Notes: generated from the letters alone by a model not told the origin. A stretch of 64,000 nt of DNA from an uncultured Pelagibacteraceae bacterium (GCA_902595795.1 CACJRK010000001.1:39354-103353), one strand, 5' to 3'; counted from the first letter of the stretch, positions 27,908 to 37,755 are shown. Numbers and translations are program-made.

Positions 27908-28552
27908 TTAATTTTTTTTTTTAATTTTTTTAATATTTATTAAAAATGAATCTTTACTTGTTAAACTTTTTTTTTCTATATAATCCAGCTCCCATTTTTT
28001 TTTGGAATTATCAAAAATTTTTTTTCCACTCTTCCCCATAAAAAAAATTAAATTTTTATATTTTGAAAAATTTTCATATACTAAATCTAAAACCACTGGC
28101 ATTGGTTTGAATGCTCTGGACATTATTGTTCCTGTTTCTAAATTTTTTATTTCAAAAATATTTTTTTGAAAAACCTTTGTATTTAAATTTAATTTTTTTG
28201 AAACTTCCTTTAAAAAATGGCTTTTATGGTAACTTTTTTCATAAAGGTGCACATTCATATTGTTTTTCATATTTTTTAGTATAATTGCCACGATTATCCC
28301 AGGCATTCCACCTCCAGAGCCTATATCTGTGGTTGTATTGCTATTTAAGTCAATAAAATCAATAATTTGAGCTGAATCTATAATATGACGATCAATTATG
28401 GCTTTTTTTGATGCCGTATTTTGGCTAATTATGTTGATTTTTTTATTTTTTTCAAGAATCAAAGATATATAGTTTTCAAAGTCCAAAAATGTTTCACGTG
28501 AAACATTTAAGTGATTGATTCTAGAATAAAAATTTAAAATTTCTTGATCCAT
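27908..28552 (-). CDS. rsmG: 16S rRNA (guanine(527)-N7)-methyltransferase RsmG
   Basis: It methylates G527 of 16S rRNA with S-adenosylmethionine. The SAM motif TDIGSGGGMPGI is clear, and NKKINIISQNT and DSAQIIDF are family features. It is 214 residues. The N-terminal segment NVSRETF is encoded by the parS palindrome, so a segregation site is embedded in the coding sequence. The ATG overlaps the mnmG stop by 1 base (TAATG). Confidence 0.95.
   Translation of the reverse strand: MDQEILNFYSRINHLNVSRETFLDFENYISLILEKNKKINIISQNTASKKAIIDRHIIDSAQIIDFIDLNSNTTTDIGSGGGMPGIIVAIILKNMKNNMNVHLYEKSYHKSHFLKEVSKKLNLNTKVFQKNIFEIKNLETGTIMSRAFKPMPVVLDLVYENFSKYKNLIFFMGKSGKKIFDNSKKKWELDYIEKKSLTSKDSFLINIKKIKKKN
28490..28505. 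promoter_or_regulatory. parS centromere site
   Basis: TGTTTCACGTGAAACA is a perfect 16-base palindrome identical to the ParB-binding consensus. It lies in the 5' part of rsmG, about 1.4 kb upstream of parB and 9 kb from the candidate oriC, as expected for a chromosomal ParABS system. No second full match was found in the window by eye. Confidence 0.95.
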
Positions 28553-30423
28553 TAAGCTATATGCTTAATAGACTTTCTTTTGACATGTGACAACAAAATA
28601 TATACAGCGGCAGGAGTTATTCCGTCAATTCTTAAGGCTTGACCCATCGTTTTGGGCTTTATTTCTTTAAATTTAGCTTTTACCTCATTAGACAAACCTG
28701 ATAGTCTATCATAATTGATTTTATCAGGAATAATTAGGTTTTCATCCCTCTTAAATGCTAAAATATCAGCTTTCTGTTTCTTTAAATATCCACTATAATG
28801 AGCGTTAATTTCCACTTGTTCATCAATTTCTTTACTAAAAAAAGGTATATCAGACCATATTTCCCTAATTTTACTCATATTTACCCCTTTTTGAGTTAAA
28901 ACTTCGCTAGATGATCTCAATATTCCGTCTTTTGCTATTTTTATTCCAAATTTCTCTGCTTTAGATGGTGAAATCTTGGACTCGCGCATTTTTATATTTA
29001 CTTGATTGATTTGCTCAAATTTGCTCAAATATGTAACTTTTCTCTCATCTCCTATTAAACCAATTTCTATTCCCTTTGCAGTTAATCTTTGATCGGCATT
29101 ATCAGATCTCAAACTTAATCGATATTCTGCTCTTGATGTAAACATACGATATGGCTCAGCCACTCCTTTAGTCACCAAGTCATCGATCATTACTCCAATG
29201 TAAGCGTCAGATCTGTCAAGTATGAATGGTTCCGATTTTTTAACAGACAAGGCAGCATTTATTCCTGCTATAAGGCCCTGTGCAGCAGCTTCCTCATATC
29301 CTGTTGTTCCGTTAATCTGACCAGCAAGATAAAGGTTGCTTATCTTCTTTGTTTCTAGGGTTAAGAATAGTTCACGTGGATCTATATAGTCATATTCTAT
29401 TGCATATCCTGATCTTAATATAGTAACATTCTCTAAACCATTGATATTGTTGCATATTTCTAATTGAACTTCTGCTGGTAGTGATGTGGAGATACCATTT
29501 GGATAAATTGTGTGATCATTTAGACCTTCTGGTTCTAAAAAAATCTGGTGACGAACTTTATCTGCAAATTTTACTATCTTATCTTCTATGGATGGACAAT
29601 ACCTTGGACCTACTCCTTTTATGCTACCTGAATACATGGCACTCTTAGATAAATTCTTTTCGATAATTTTATGGACCTTCTCATTTGTATATGTCATTCG
29701 GCATGACACTTGTTTGTTCAAATTTTTTTTTGTTAAGAATGAAAAAAAATAAGGATCCTCATCTGCGAATTGTTCCTCTAAGTTTTCAAAATTAATTGTT
29801 CTTGCATCTAACCTTGGTGGTGTTCCAGTTTTTAATCTTCCAATTTTAAAATCGTATTTTGCTAATTGTTCACTTAAACCTGTAGAAGGTTTTTCATTGT
29901 ATCTACCAGCAGGAGTTCTTTCATCACCTAGATGTATCAGACCATTTAAAAAAGTGCCTGTTGTGAGTATTATCTTATTAGATAGAACTTTCTTTCCTTC
30001 TTTAGTTTCAAATCCACTTATTGAATTTTTATCAAAAATAAACTTTACTACTGAATCAGAAAAAACACTTAAATTACAATAGTTTAAGAGTTTTTCTTGC
30101 ATATATTTACGATAAAGCGATCTGTCAGATTGAGTTCTAGGTCCTCTTACTGCTGGCCCTCTACTTCTATTTAACAATCTAAATTGTATACCTGATTTGT
30201 CTGCTACATCTCCCATAACGCCATCAAGGGCATCTATTTCTCTAACCAAATGTCCTTTACCCAACCCTCCTATTGCCGGGTTACAAGACATCTCACCGAT
30301 AGTTTCTATTTTATGGGTAAATAGGGCAGTATTCGCTCCAAGGCGAGCAGAAGCTGCTGCAGCTTCACATCCAGCATGACCACCTCCAATTACAACTACA
30401 TCAAATGACAAATCGTTTTTCAT
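28552..30423 (-). CDS. mnmG: tRNA uridine-5-carboxymethylaminomethyl modification enzyme MnmG (GidA)
   Basis: This FAD enzyme works with MnmE on wobble uridine 34. The dinucleotide loop is [13 protein letters not shown] near residue 10. [31 protein letters not shown] and the GIDGIT-type C-terminal signature ([11 protein letters not shown]) are intact. Length 623 is usual. Its partner gene mnmE lies 117 bases upstream on the same strand and rsmG follows with overlap. Confidence 0.97.
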   Translation of the reverse strand: MKNDLSFDVVVIGGGHAGCEAAAASARLGANTALFTHKIETIGEMSCNPAIGGLGKGHLVREIDALDGVMGDVADKSGIQFRLLNRSRGPAVRGPRTQSDRSLYRKYMQEKLLNYCNLSVFSDSVVKFIFDKNSISGFETKEGKKVLSNKIILTTGTFLNGLIHLGDERTPAGRYNEKPSTGLSEQLAKYDFKIGRLKTGTPPRLDARTINFENLEEQFADEDPYFFSFLTKKNLNKQVSCRMTYTNEKVHKIIEKNLSKSAMYSGSIKGVGPRYCPSIEDKIVKFADKVRHQIFLEPEGLNDHTIYPNGISTSLPAEVQLEICNNINGLENVTILRSGYAIEYDYIDPRELFLTLETKKISNLYLAGQINGTTGYEEAAAQGLIAGINAALSVKKSEPFILDRSDAYIGVMIDDLVTKGVAEPYRMFTSRAEYRLSLRSDNADQRLTAKGIEIGLIGDERKVTYLSKFEQINQVNIKMRESKISPSKAEKFGIKIAKDGILRSSSEVLTQKGVNMSKIREIWSDIPFFSKEIDEQVEINAHYSGYLKKQKADILAFKRDENLIIPDKINYDRLSGLSNEVKAKFKEIKPKTMGQALRIDGITPAAVYILLSHVKRKSIKHIA

Positions 30424-30493
30424 AAGCCAAATTTATAGGTGATTAAATAATTTACAAGATAGGCTTGTTTTTTTGTAAATAAGCCATATTTAT
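30422..30493. repeat. Repeat-rich leader upstream of mnmG
   Basis: Two near-identical 15-base direct repeats, ATAAGCCAAATTTAT (30422-30436) and ATAAGCCATATTTAT (30479-30493), flank this part of the mnmE-mnmG gap; the first copy reaches into the mnmG start codon. Between them are TTTACAA (30451-30457) pairing with TTGTAAA (30473-30479), and GGCTT (30462-30466) pairing with AAGCC (30481-30485). These two hairpins cannot form together. A regulatory role is only inferred. Confidence 0.4.
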
Positions 30494-30540
30494 CAACGTT
30501 TTTTGATTAAAAAAGTCTAAAAAAACAGCAAAATAGCGTA

Positions 30541-31872
30541 TTATTTACCGATACAAAAATCGTTGAAAATACTACCTAATATCTCATCTACATCGACTTT
30601 TCCAACAATCATGCCTAAATGTCTAGTAGCTAATCTTAAATCTTCTGCAGCTTTATCAAAATCTTCGATTTCTTTTTTTTGATTAAAGTTATTTAGATGA
30701 TCCAAACACTGTTGAAGATGTTGCCTGTGCCTCTCTCTTGTAATTAAAATATCATCACTTGTAAGAAATTTATTTTTTAAATTATTTTTTATTTTTGAAA
30801 TTAATTCTTCAATGTTTTTATTTTCTTTAATTGAAATTAAAACATGATTTGTTTTTTTAATTTCTGGATCAATATCTTTTTCTAAAAGATCAGATTTATT
30901 TATTACTAAAATTGCATTTTCATGTAACAAATCCTTCAAAACATCAGTAAAATCAGGACTTTTTGCATCAATCACAACAAGCTTTAGATCTGCTTCTTCA
31001 GCTCTATTTAAAGATAATTTAATTCCTTTTTTTTCTATCTCATCTTTAGAATCTCTTATTCCGGCTGTATCAGAGATTATAACTGGATAACCGTCTATAT
31101 TTAGATGGGTTTCAATCACGTCTCTCGTTGTGCCTGCAATTTCAGAAACGATTGCAACATCACGATTAGATAAGTGATTCATCAAGCTAGATTTACCAGC
31201 ATTAGTTGGTCCTAGTATAGCAATTTTAAAACCTTCTCTAATTCTTTCTCCAACTTTTTGATCATTCAATATTTTTTTAATTTTAATAATTACTTCATTT
31301 AAACTATTTTTGATTTCATCTAAAATATTATTAGGTAAATCTTCCTCTGGAAAATCAATTTTCGCCTCAACATGTGATAAAATTTTTAAAAGTTTTTCTC
31401 TTAGAAAATTAAATTGATCAGATGATTTTCCATTCATGATTTTGATTGCTTGTTGTCTTTGAATTTCTGTTTCTGAAGAAATCAAATCAGCAATACTTTC
31501 TGCTTTAAGTAAATTTATTTTTCCATTTTGAAATGCTAGTTTTGTAAATTCACCTGGCTCAGCTATTCTGCAATTTTCTATATTTGAAAGAGAAGAGTGC
31601 AGGGCATCTACAACGGCCTTGCTCCCATGAACTTGTATCTCGGCCATATCCTCGCCTGTATAGCTCTCAGGCCCAGGAAACCACAGGATTAATCCTTCAT
31701 CAATTAGCTCAGAAGTGTTGATTTTATTGATTTTTCTTAGTGTGGCTACTCTCGGTATTGGTATTTTTTTTCCTGTAAGCTTTTTAATTATTTCTTTTGT
31801 CATATCTCCAGAAATTCTTACTACAGCAATACCTGAAATTCCTGGGCCTGATGAAAGAGCAAAAATAGTCAT
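30541..31872 (-). CDS. mnmE: tRNA modification GTPase MnmE (TrmE)
   Basis: This GTPase partners MnmG in wobble-uridine modification. The N-terminal folate-binding domain opens with IFALSSGPGISGIAVVRISG. The G domain has GPTNAGKSSLMN (G1), DTAGIRD (G3) and NKSD (G4). The C terminus ends CIGK, the conserved C-x-G-K. Length 443. Divergent from the first sulfotransferase gene with 48 bases between start codons. In many alphaproteobacteria rho adjoins it; here two sulfotransferase genes intervene. Confidence 0.97.
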   Translation of the reverse strand: MTIFALSSGPGISGIAVVRISGDMTKEIIKKLTGKKIPIPRVATLRKINKINTSELIDEGLILWFPGPESYTGEDMAEIQVHGSKAVVDALHSSLSNIENCRIAEPGEFTKLAFQNGKINLLKAESIADLISSETEIQRQQAIKIMNGKSSDQFNFLREKLLKILSHVEAKIDFPEEDLPNNILDEIKNSLNEVIIKIKKILNDQKVGERIREGFKIAILGPTNAGKSSLMNHLSNRDVAIVSEIAGTTRDVIETHLNIDGYPVIISDTAGIRDSKDEIEKKGIKLSLNRAEEADLKLVVIDAKSPDFTDVLKDLLHENAILVINKSDLLEKDIDPEIKKTNHVLISIKENKNIEELISKIKNNLKNKFLTSDDILITRERHRQHLQQCLDHLNNFNQKKEIEDFDKAAEDLRLATRHLGMIVGKVDVDEILGSIFNDFCIGK

Positions 31873-31920
31873 AAATCATTCTAATAATTATATAATGTAA
31901 TTAAAAGTAATATATTTTTT

Positions 31921-32763
31921 ATGATTATATGGTTAGCTTCTTATCCTAAAAGTGGGAACACCTGGTTACGATCAATTGTATCAGCTTTAATTCATACGGA
32001 TAATGGTATTTTTAATTTTAATTTGCTTAAAAAAATACAGCAATATCCAAGCAGAAAATTTTTTCAAGATTTCACAATAAATTTTGACAATGTCAATGAT
32101 ATAAGCAGATACTGGATTTTAACACAAAATAAAATAAATTTAGATAATGAGGTAAAATTTTTCAAAACTCATAATCTCAATTGTAAGATCAATAACAATT
32201 CGTTTACTGATAAATTTAATACTTTGGCTACAATTTACATAGTTAGAGATCCAAGAAGTTTGGTGCTCTCTATTTCAAATCATTATAGCAAAAGTATTGA
32301 AGAGGCTGAAAAATTTTTAACTGAATCTAAAATAATTTCAGGTTCACAAAAGAAAGAAGATGCAGAAAATCAAATTGCAACTTTAATTGGTACCTGGAAA
32401 GAAAACTATAACTTTTGGACAAAAAAAAACTCTAATTTGTTATTAATTAAATACGAAGACCTCATAAATAATATAGATAATGAGATTGAAAAAATAGCAA
32501 GGTTTCTAGCTAATTATGTAAAAATTGAATTAAATGAATTCAAAAAGAAAAATATTATAGAAACAACAAAATTTGAAAACTTAAAAAAAATGGAAAACGC
32601 CGGTCTGTTTACAGAAAATGCGTTTGATAAAAATAACAATAAAAAAGTCATGTTTTTTCACAAAGGTCCTGAAAATAATTGGAAAAATGCGTTAGATAAA
32701 GATTTACAAAATAAAATAGAGAGTAATTTTATAAATGAAATGAAAGAACTTAAGTATATTTAA
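31921..32763 (+). CDS. Sulfotransferase (SULT/Sulfotransfer_1 type), pair 1 first member
   Basis: It is a predicted cytoplasmic PAPS-dependent sulfotransferase. The 5'-phosphosulfate loop is YPKSGNTWLR at residues 8-17. The catalytic His candidate is H84 in FFKTHN, the K-T-H motif of cytosolic SULTs. The 3'-phosphate motif is IVRDPRSLVLSISNH from residue 107. The C-terminal FFHKGPENNWKNAL corresponds to the SULT RKG/GxxGxWK region. It is 280 residues with no signal peptide or TPR. The acceptor is unknown. It is the first of a tandem pair set against the strand of the surrounding rho and mnmE genes. Confidence 0.9.
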   Translation: MIIWLASYPKSGNTWLRSIVSALIHTDNGIFNFNLLKKIQQYPSRKFFQDFTINFDNVNDISRYWILTQNKINLDNEVKFFKTHNLNCKINNNSFTDKFNTLATIYIVRDPRSLVLSISNHYSKSIEEAEKFLTESKIISGSQKKEDAENQIATLIGTWKENYNFWTKKNSNLLLIKYEDLINNIDNEIEKIARFLANYVKIELNEFKKKNIIETTKFENLKKMENAGLFTENAFDKNNNKKVMFFHKGPENNWKNALDKDLQNKIESNFINEMKELKYI

Positions 32764-32812
32764 TAAAGGAAAATTTATGTATAAAACTTTATTATCTAAA
32801 TAAAATTAAATT

Positions 32813-33667
32813 ATGATTATATGGTTAGCATCCTATCCTAAAAGTGGAAATACATATCTAAGAGCTTTTCTGTCTGCTTATTATTTTTCTCAAGATGGAA
32901 AATTTGAATTTAATCAAATTGAAAATATTAAGCAGTTTCCAGATAAACAATTTTTTAATCAAAAAATTGAAAGTGCAATTGAAGCATCAAAACAATGGAT
33001 GTCAGCACAAAAACAAATTATCTTAGATAAAAAAATTAGATTTTTTAAAACTCATAGTTGTTTAGGAGACTATAAGGGTAACGTGTTTACTTCATATGAG
33101 ACAAGCCTTGGTGCTGTATATATTGTAAGAGATCCAAGAAATGTATTTACATCTATTAAAAACCATTTCTCTTATAATGATCAAAAAGCTATGGAAATGA
33201 TTTTGGATAAAAAAAGCTATTTAATGGCAAAAGATGGGGGAGGTTTTGCTTCTTACTCATACATTAGTTCGTGGGCACAAAATTATATTTCCTGGCTAAA
33301 ATATAATAAAATTAGACGACTTTTTGTGCGATACGAAGACTTACTAGAAAATAAATATGAAACTTTTAGAGATATAATTGTATTTATAAACACCCTAACA
33401 AATAGAATAGAAGGTGTGAATAAATCAAAACTTCAAAATGCTATTGAAACTACCAACTTTAACGTTCTAAAAAGTAAAGAAACCGATGTTTCTTTGGGTA
33501 AAATAGATAATGGTTTTAAAAAATGGAGAGACTTTCACAAAGAAAATAAAAATTATTTTTTTAATCTTGGTCCGGAAAATAAATGGGAAAAAATGTTAAA
33601 AGAAAATTTGAAAAAGCAAATTGAAGATAATTTCGAAAATGAAATGAAGGCTTTAAAATATATTTAA
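32813..33667 (+). CDS. Sulfotransferase (SULT type), pair 1 second member
   Basis: It is a paralogue of the preceding gene with the same 5'-phosphosulfate loop (YPKSGNTYLR, residues 8-17). The candidate catalytic His81 lies in FFKTHS. The 3'-phosphate motif VRDPRNVFTSIKNH starts near 105, and NLGPENKWEKML is at the C-terminal cofactor lid. It is 284 residues. It is separated from the first by 49 bases and ends 3 bases from the convergent rho stop. The middle third differs most from its neighbour, which suggests different acceptors. The product is unknown. Confidence 0.9.
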   Translation: MIIWLASYPKSGNTYLRAFLSAYYFSQDGKFEFNQIENIKQFPDKQFFNQKIESAIEASKQWMSAQKQIILDKKIRFFKTHSCLGDYKGNVFTSYETSLGAVYIVRDPRNVFTSIKNHFSYNDQKAMEMILDKKSYLMAKDGGGFASYSYISSWAQNYISWLKYNKIRRLFVRYEDLLENKYETFRDIIVFINTLTNRIEGVNKSKLQNAIETTNFNVLKSKETDVSLGKIDNGFKKWRDFHKENKNYFFNLGPENKWEKMLKENLKKQIEDNFENEMKALKYI

Positions 33668-33670
33668 ATT

Positions 33671-34939
33671 TTAAGCCGGTTTATTCATTGAGTTAAAAAA
33701 TTCAGCGTTATTCTTAGTGTCCTTTAATTTTGAATTAATAAATTCTATTGCATCCATAGTTCCCATTGGAGCGATTATTCTTCTAAGCACGTTCATTTTT
33801 TGTAAATCATTTTTATCAAATAATAATTCTTCTCTTCTTGTGCCTGATTTTGTTATATCAATAGCTGGATATATTCTTTTATCCGCAATTTTTCTATCTA
33901 GTATTGTTTCACTATTACCTGTTCCTTTAAATTCTTCAAAAATTACTTCATCCATTCTACTTCCTGTATCAATTAAAGCTGTAGAGATAATTGTTAACGA
34001 ACCGCCTTCTTCAATGTTTCTTGCTGCTCCGAAAAATCTTTTTGGTCTCTGAAGTGCATTCGCGTCAACACCCCCTGTAAGAACCTTGCCTGAACTTGGT
34101 ATCACAGCGTTATATGCTCTTCCTAATCTTGTTATAGAGTCTAATAAAATAATAACATCTTTTTTATGCTCTGTTAATCTTTTGGCTTTTTCAATAACCA
34201 TTTCAGCAACTGCTACGTGCCTTTGAGCTGGTTCATCAAAAGTAGAGCTTATTACTTCACCTTTTACGGTTCTTTGCATGTCTGTTACTTCTTCTGGCCG
34301 TTCATCAATCAACAATACCATAAGATAACATTCTGGATAATTTTTAGCTATTGAGTTGGCAATGCTTTGCAAAATCATTGTTTTTCCAGCTTTAGGTGGA
34401 GAAATAATTATAGACCTTTGTCCTTTACCGATTGGACTAACTAAATCTATTAGTCTTGGTGTTAGATCTTGTTTTTTCTCAACTTTTGTAGTTTCAACTT
34501 CCATAACTAATTGTTTATCAGGATATAAAGGCGTTAAGTTATCAAATGCAATTTTATGTCTTGCTTTTTCTGGTTCTTCAAAATTTATCTTACTAACTTG
34601 TAATAACGCAAAATATCTTTCACCTTCTTTCGGAGCTCTAACTGGTCCTTCAACTGTATCTCCGGTTCTCAAACCAAATTTTCTAATTTGGCTGGGGCTT
34701 ACATAAATATCATCTGGTCCCGGAAGGTAATTTGACTCCATTGCTCTTAAAAAGCCAAACCCGTCTTGTAATAATTGTAAAACACCGGCGCCTGTTATTT
34801 CCTCTTTTTCTGCAACTTTTTTGAGAATAGCGAAGAGTATTTCTTGCTTTCTTAATGTACTAGCATTTTCTATGCCAAGCTCTTCGGCTTGAGTAATAAG
34901 CTGTTCAGATGATTTAAGTTTTAATTCTTGAATGTTCAT
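33671..34939 (-). CDS. rho: Transcription termination factor Rho
   Basis: Hexameric RNA helicase that ends transcription. N-terminal [15 protein letters not shown] is followed by the RNA-binding cold-shock-like domain ([29 protein letters not shown]). The ATPase core has Walker A PPKAGKTM and Q-loop/R-loop segments ([20 protein letters not shown]). Length 422 is normal with no insertion. Only two strong intrinsic terminators appear in this window, so Rho may end many transcripts; this is inference. A 116-base gap upstream should hold its promoter. Confidence 0.97.
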   Translation of the reverse strand: MNIQELKLKSSEQLITQAEELGIENASTLRKQEILFAILKKVAEKEEITGAGVLQLLQDGFGFLRAMESNYLPGPDDIYVSPSQIRKFGLRTGDTVEGPVRAPKEGERYFALLQVSKINFEEPEKARHKIAFDNLTPLYPDKQLVMEVETTKVEKKQDLTPRLIDLVSPIGKGQRSIIISPPKAGKTMILQSIANSIAKNYPECYLMVLLIDERPEEVTDMQRTVKGEVISSTFDEPAQRHVAVAEMVIEKAKRLTEHKKDVIILLDSITRLGRAYNAVIPSSGKVLTGGVDANALQRPKRFFGAARNIEEGGSLTIISTALIDTGSRMDEVIFEEFKGTGNSETILDRKIADKRIYPAIDITKSGTRREELLFDKNDLQKMNVLRRIIAPMGTMDAIEFINSKLKDTKNNAEFFNSMNKPA

Positions 34940-35055
34940 GATTGTTTATTTGATAAGGACTTATCAATAGGGTTAATATATATACTCTTTAAAGTATTAC
35001 AAGGTAGTTAATAAATTATCAAAAGATGAGTAAAATATGGGTTTTTTAGTCATAT

Positions 35056-35583
35056 TTAATAATCATTTTTTAGTTCTTCAGAAAAATCGTCAACTTTTGA
35101 CCAGTCTGTAAATTCATATGATTGGGAAGTGTCTGTCGGGCCCTTAGTGATGAACATAATAAATTTGATTATATATTTATCAAAAAAATTATAGTTAGGA
35201 TAATCAACTTTGCCAGCAAACACTTTTATTTTATTGGGCCTCCATTTAGAAATTTTTAAGAATTTATTTATATAAGGATTTGTCTCAGCTGTATTTTTTT
35301 CAGGTTTTCTTGCAACAACATTTACGGAAAAAAAAGCACATTTTTTTTGGTCTAAAATATTTTTGTTCAAATTAATAAATTTATAAAGTTCTTTACAATG
35401 TTTACCGTATCTAATACTAGCGCCGATTATAATTTTTTCAAAATTAGATAGATCAACTTTTTTAGAGTCTTCTAAAGAAAGAAGTTCTACTAGATTACCA
35501 TCAGTTAGAAAATTTTTTATTCTTTCACAAATCATTTTTGTATGACCGTCTGTGGTTGAAAAGATAATTAAAAATTTAGACAT
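35056..35583 (-). CDS. hemG: Flavodoxin-type protoporphyrinogen IX dehydrogenase HemG
   Basis: This FMN protein oxidises protoporphyrinogen IX to protoporphyrin IX, the penultimate haem step, passing electrons to quinone. The FMN loop FSTTDGHTKM is at residues 8-17. IIIGASIRYGKH and the long-chain insertion VNVVARKPEKNTAETNPY closely follow E. coli HemG, as does the KGPTDTSQ...EFTDW ending. It is 175 residues. It lies downstream of hemH and hemE on one strand, a compact haem cluster. Most Alphaproteobacteria use HemJ at this step, so the gammaproteobacterial-type gene is notable. Confidence 0.92.
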   Translation of the reverse strand: MSKFLIIFSTTDGHTKMICERIKNFLTDGNLVELLSLEDSKKVDLSNFEKIIIGASIRYGKHCKELYKFINLNKNILDQKKCAFFSVNVVARKPEKNTAETNPYINKFLKISKWRPNKIKVFAGKVDYPNYNFFDKYIIKFIMFITKGPTDTSQSYEFTDWSKVDDFSEELKNDY

Positions 35584-35595
35584 ATTTTAAAAGTT

Positions 35596-36714
35596 TTATG
35601 ATTTATTCATCTCTTGTTGTGGCATTTTTTCATAAAACTTTTTATCTAACTGATATTCTATATCCTCTTTATCTTGCGCCGAACCCTCTGCCTGTGTAAA
35701 TGTGTATTTTGCAAAATCTTTGCACCAATCCTTTTTGGTATTTAAACATTCTATCGGATATATGTTTCCTCCCCAATCTTTTGCTTCGTTTACGAGTTCA
35801 TGACCTAGTTCATCTGTAGTTTCTAAACAGTCAGCAACAAAGCTTGGAGAATATATGGCTATTTCTTTTTTACCTTCAGTAATTAGTTTTTTTACCACGT
35901 CTTCTGTATAAGGGGTTATCCACTCCTCGGATCCAAAACGGCTTTGAAAACTCATCATACATTGTTCTGGCCTAATATTCTTTAAATTATTTGTTATAAG
36001 ACAAAACGTTTCGTAGCAATGTCTATAATAATCATCACCCTTATTAACAATCCTTCTTTTTTGCATGCCATGAAAAGTAATTATTAGGTTGTCAATTCTT
36101 TTTCCTTCTTGGTTAAGCTCATTAATTTTAGTGTCAATTTGTCTTACAGAATTATTTATAAAAGCATGTGTCCTGTGAAAATTTGTAATAACTTCAAAAG
36201 TTGGGATCTTAACTCTTTTTGATAATTCTTTTGCTAAGGCGTCTATACCTGAGGCTATTGTGCTTTCAGAGTACTGAGGAAACATCGGTATAACCAACAA
36301 TTTTGTTGCACCAATGCCTTTTTTTAAATCGTCCTCCCAACTATCATAAACTTCATTTACATATGGGGGTGACAGAAGAAAAGCATGATTTACTTCAACA
36401 TGGCCATCAGGATCGATTTTCTTTAACTCTTCTCTAACATTATTTGTAAAGTCTCTTGTGTTTGTAATTAAAGGAAAGCTTTTTCCGTCCCATATTCTTG
36501 CATAAAGTTTTGCTGACTTTTTGGGCCTAAAGGGCAATACAAAAAAGTTTAAAATTATTTTCCACAACCAAGGATTTATATCAACCACCCTTGGATCTCC
36601 TAAAAATTTTCTAAGATATTTTCTTAAAGCTTTAGTTGTCGGCTCAGAAGGGGATCCGAGTTGTACAAATACAACTTTTGTTTTTCTTTTTGGGTGTGTA
36701 TAAATCTGGTTCAT
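35596..36714 (-). CDS. hemH: Ferrochelatase
   Basis: It inserts Fe2+ into protoporphyrin IX, the final haem step. Signatures include VVFVQLGSPSEPTTKALRKYL, FLGDPRVVDI, IPMFPQYSEST, the catalytic-His motif IITFHGMQKR and SFQSRFGSEEWITPYT. YSPSFVADCLETTDELGHE contains the second active-site Glu. It is 372 residues with a roughly 30-residue acidic C-terminal extension. The start lies 1 base after the hemE stop, and hemG follows after 12 bases. Confidence 0.96.
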   Translation of the reverse strand: MNQIYTHPKRKTKVVFVQLGSPSEPTTKALRKYLRKFLGDPRVVDINPWLWKIILNFFVLPFRPKKSAKLYARIWDGKSFPLITNTRDFTNNVREELKKIDPDGHVEVNHAFLLSPPYVNEVYDSWEDDLKKGIGATKLLVIPMFPQYSESTIASGIDALAKELSKRVKIPTFEVITNFHRTHAFINNSVRQIDTKINELNQEGKRIDNLIITFHGMQKRRIVNKGDDYYRHCYETFCLITNNLKNIRPEQCMMSFQSRFGSEEWITPYTEDVVKKLITEGKKEIAIYSPSFVADCLETTDELGHELVNEAKDWGGNIYPIECLNTKKDWCKDFAKYTFTQAEGSAQDKEDIEYQLDKKFYEKMPQQEMNKS

Positions 36715-36715
36715 A

Positions 36716-37717
36716 CTAATAATTTTTTACCGTTTTTACTAAATAATCAAACATATTAGGGTCTGTCTCTGGAAGCACTCCGTGTCCTAAGTTGAATATA
36801 TATGGATGATCTTTAAAAATATTGAGATATTTTGAAGCTTCTTTTTTTAAGATTTCTTTATCTGTTAACAAAATTTTTGGGTCTAAACCACCTTGTATGG
36901 GTATTTTTACGTCCCTAAGTATTTTTTTTGGATCAACATTATAATCTATACTAATGGCATCAGGTTTAACAATATCACAAAATTCTTTATAATTTTTTAT
37001 TTCTCTGGGAAAACATATCACTGGCACATTTAAAGATTTTACATAATTTACTAAATTTAAAGTTGGAGAATAAACATAATTAGGTAAATCTCTCTCCTCT
37101 AACAAACCCGCCCAACTATCAAAAATTTGAATAATATTTGCACCGTTATCAATTTGATTTTTTATATGAACTTTTAAAAATTTTTCTATAATTAATAAAA
37201 TTCTATTTATTAAAAACTCATCTTTAAAAAAATCATTTTTCAGGTTTCTTTTAGGTGACTGTTGATTAATCATGTAAACCAATAATGTCCATGGAGCACC
37301 AACAAAACCTATTGTATTTTTATTATTTAAACTGGTGTCCGAACTAACTTTTTTAATTGCTTTGTATACACGATGGATTTTTTCTACAAAGTCAATTTCA
37401 TCAGTTTTTGCAATTTCATTTAGGTTTAATTCTCCTAATTTTGGCCCAAAATTTTTTTCAAATTTCACTTTTTGACCTAATCCGTATGGAAGCATTAAGA
37501 TGTCAGAAAATATTATTGCGGCATCTAGATCAAATCTTTTTATGGGTTGTAGAGTTATTTCTGAAGATAAATCATCATTTAAACACAGATTTATAAAATT
37601 AGGATTTTTTTTTCTTATCTCTCTGAATTCAGGTAAATATCTTCCTGCTTGTCTCATAATCCATATAGGATTAAATGAAGTATCTTTATTAATTATTACT
37701 TTATGTAAAGGTTTCAT
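36716..37717 (-). CDS. hemE: Uroporphyrinogen decarboxylase
   Basis: It converts uroporphyrinogen III to coproporphyrinogen III. The N-terminal signature PIWIMRQAGRYLPEFRE holds the substrate-binding Args. IIFSDILMLPYGLG, FVGAPWTLLVYMI and FNLGHGVLPETDP are also conserved. Length 333. It is the first gene of the leftward hemE-hemH-hemG group and borders the 267-base gap that is the best oriC candidate, as in Caulobacter and Rickettsia. Confidence 0.97.
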   Translation of the reverse strand: MKPLHKVIINKDTSFNPIWIMRQAGRYLPEFREIRKKNPNFINLCLNDDLSSEITLQPIKRFDLDAAIIFSDILMLPYGLGQKVKFEKNFGPKLGELNLNEIAKTDEIDFVEKIHRVYKAIKKVSSDTSLNNKNTIGFVGAPWTLLVYMINQQSPKRNLKNDFFKDEFLINRILLIIEKFLKVHIKNQIDNGANIIQIFDSWAGLLEERDLPNYVYSPTLNLVNYVKSLNVPVICFPREIKNYKEFCDIVKPDAISIDYNVDPKKILRDVKIPIQGGLDPKILLTDKEILKKEASKYLNIFKDHPYIFNLGHGVLPETDPNMFDYLVKTVKNY

Positions 37718-37755
37718 ATAAAAGCTTTATAAATTATAGTAGTTGTAATATATCT

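Noticed and set aside
29368..29383. Second parS-like site in mnmG around TTCACGTG (29371-29378)
   Set aside because: Only the central 8 bases and about 3 flanking bases agree with the 16-base palindrome; without the outer arms it is unlikely to load ParB.
30424..30540. mnmE-mnmG gap as an alternative replication origin
   Set aside because: It is short and has no DnaA box better than two mismatches; genes on both sides point the same way.
32777..32803. Eight-codon frame with a good ribosome site between the two pair-1 sulfotransferase genes
   Set aside because: Short, no regulatory codons or attenuator hairpin; chance frames of this size are common in AT-rich DNA.
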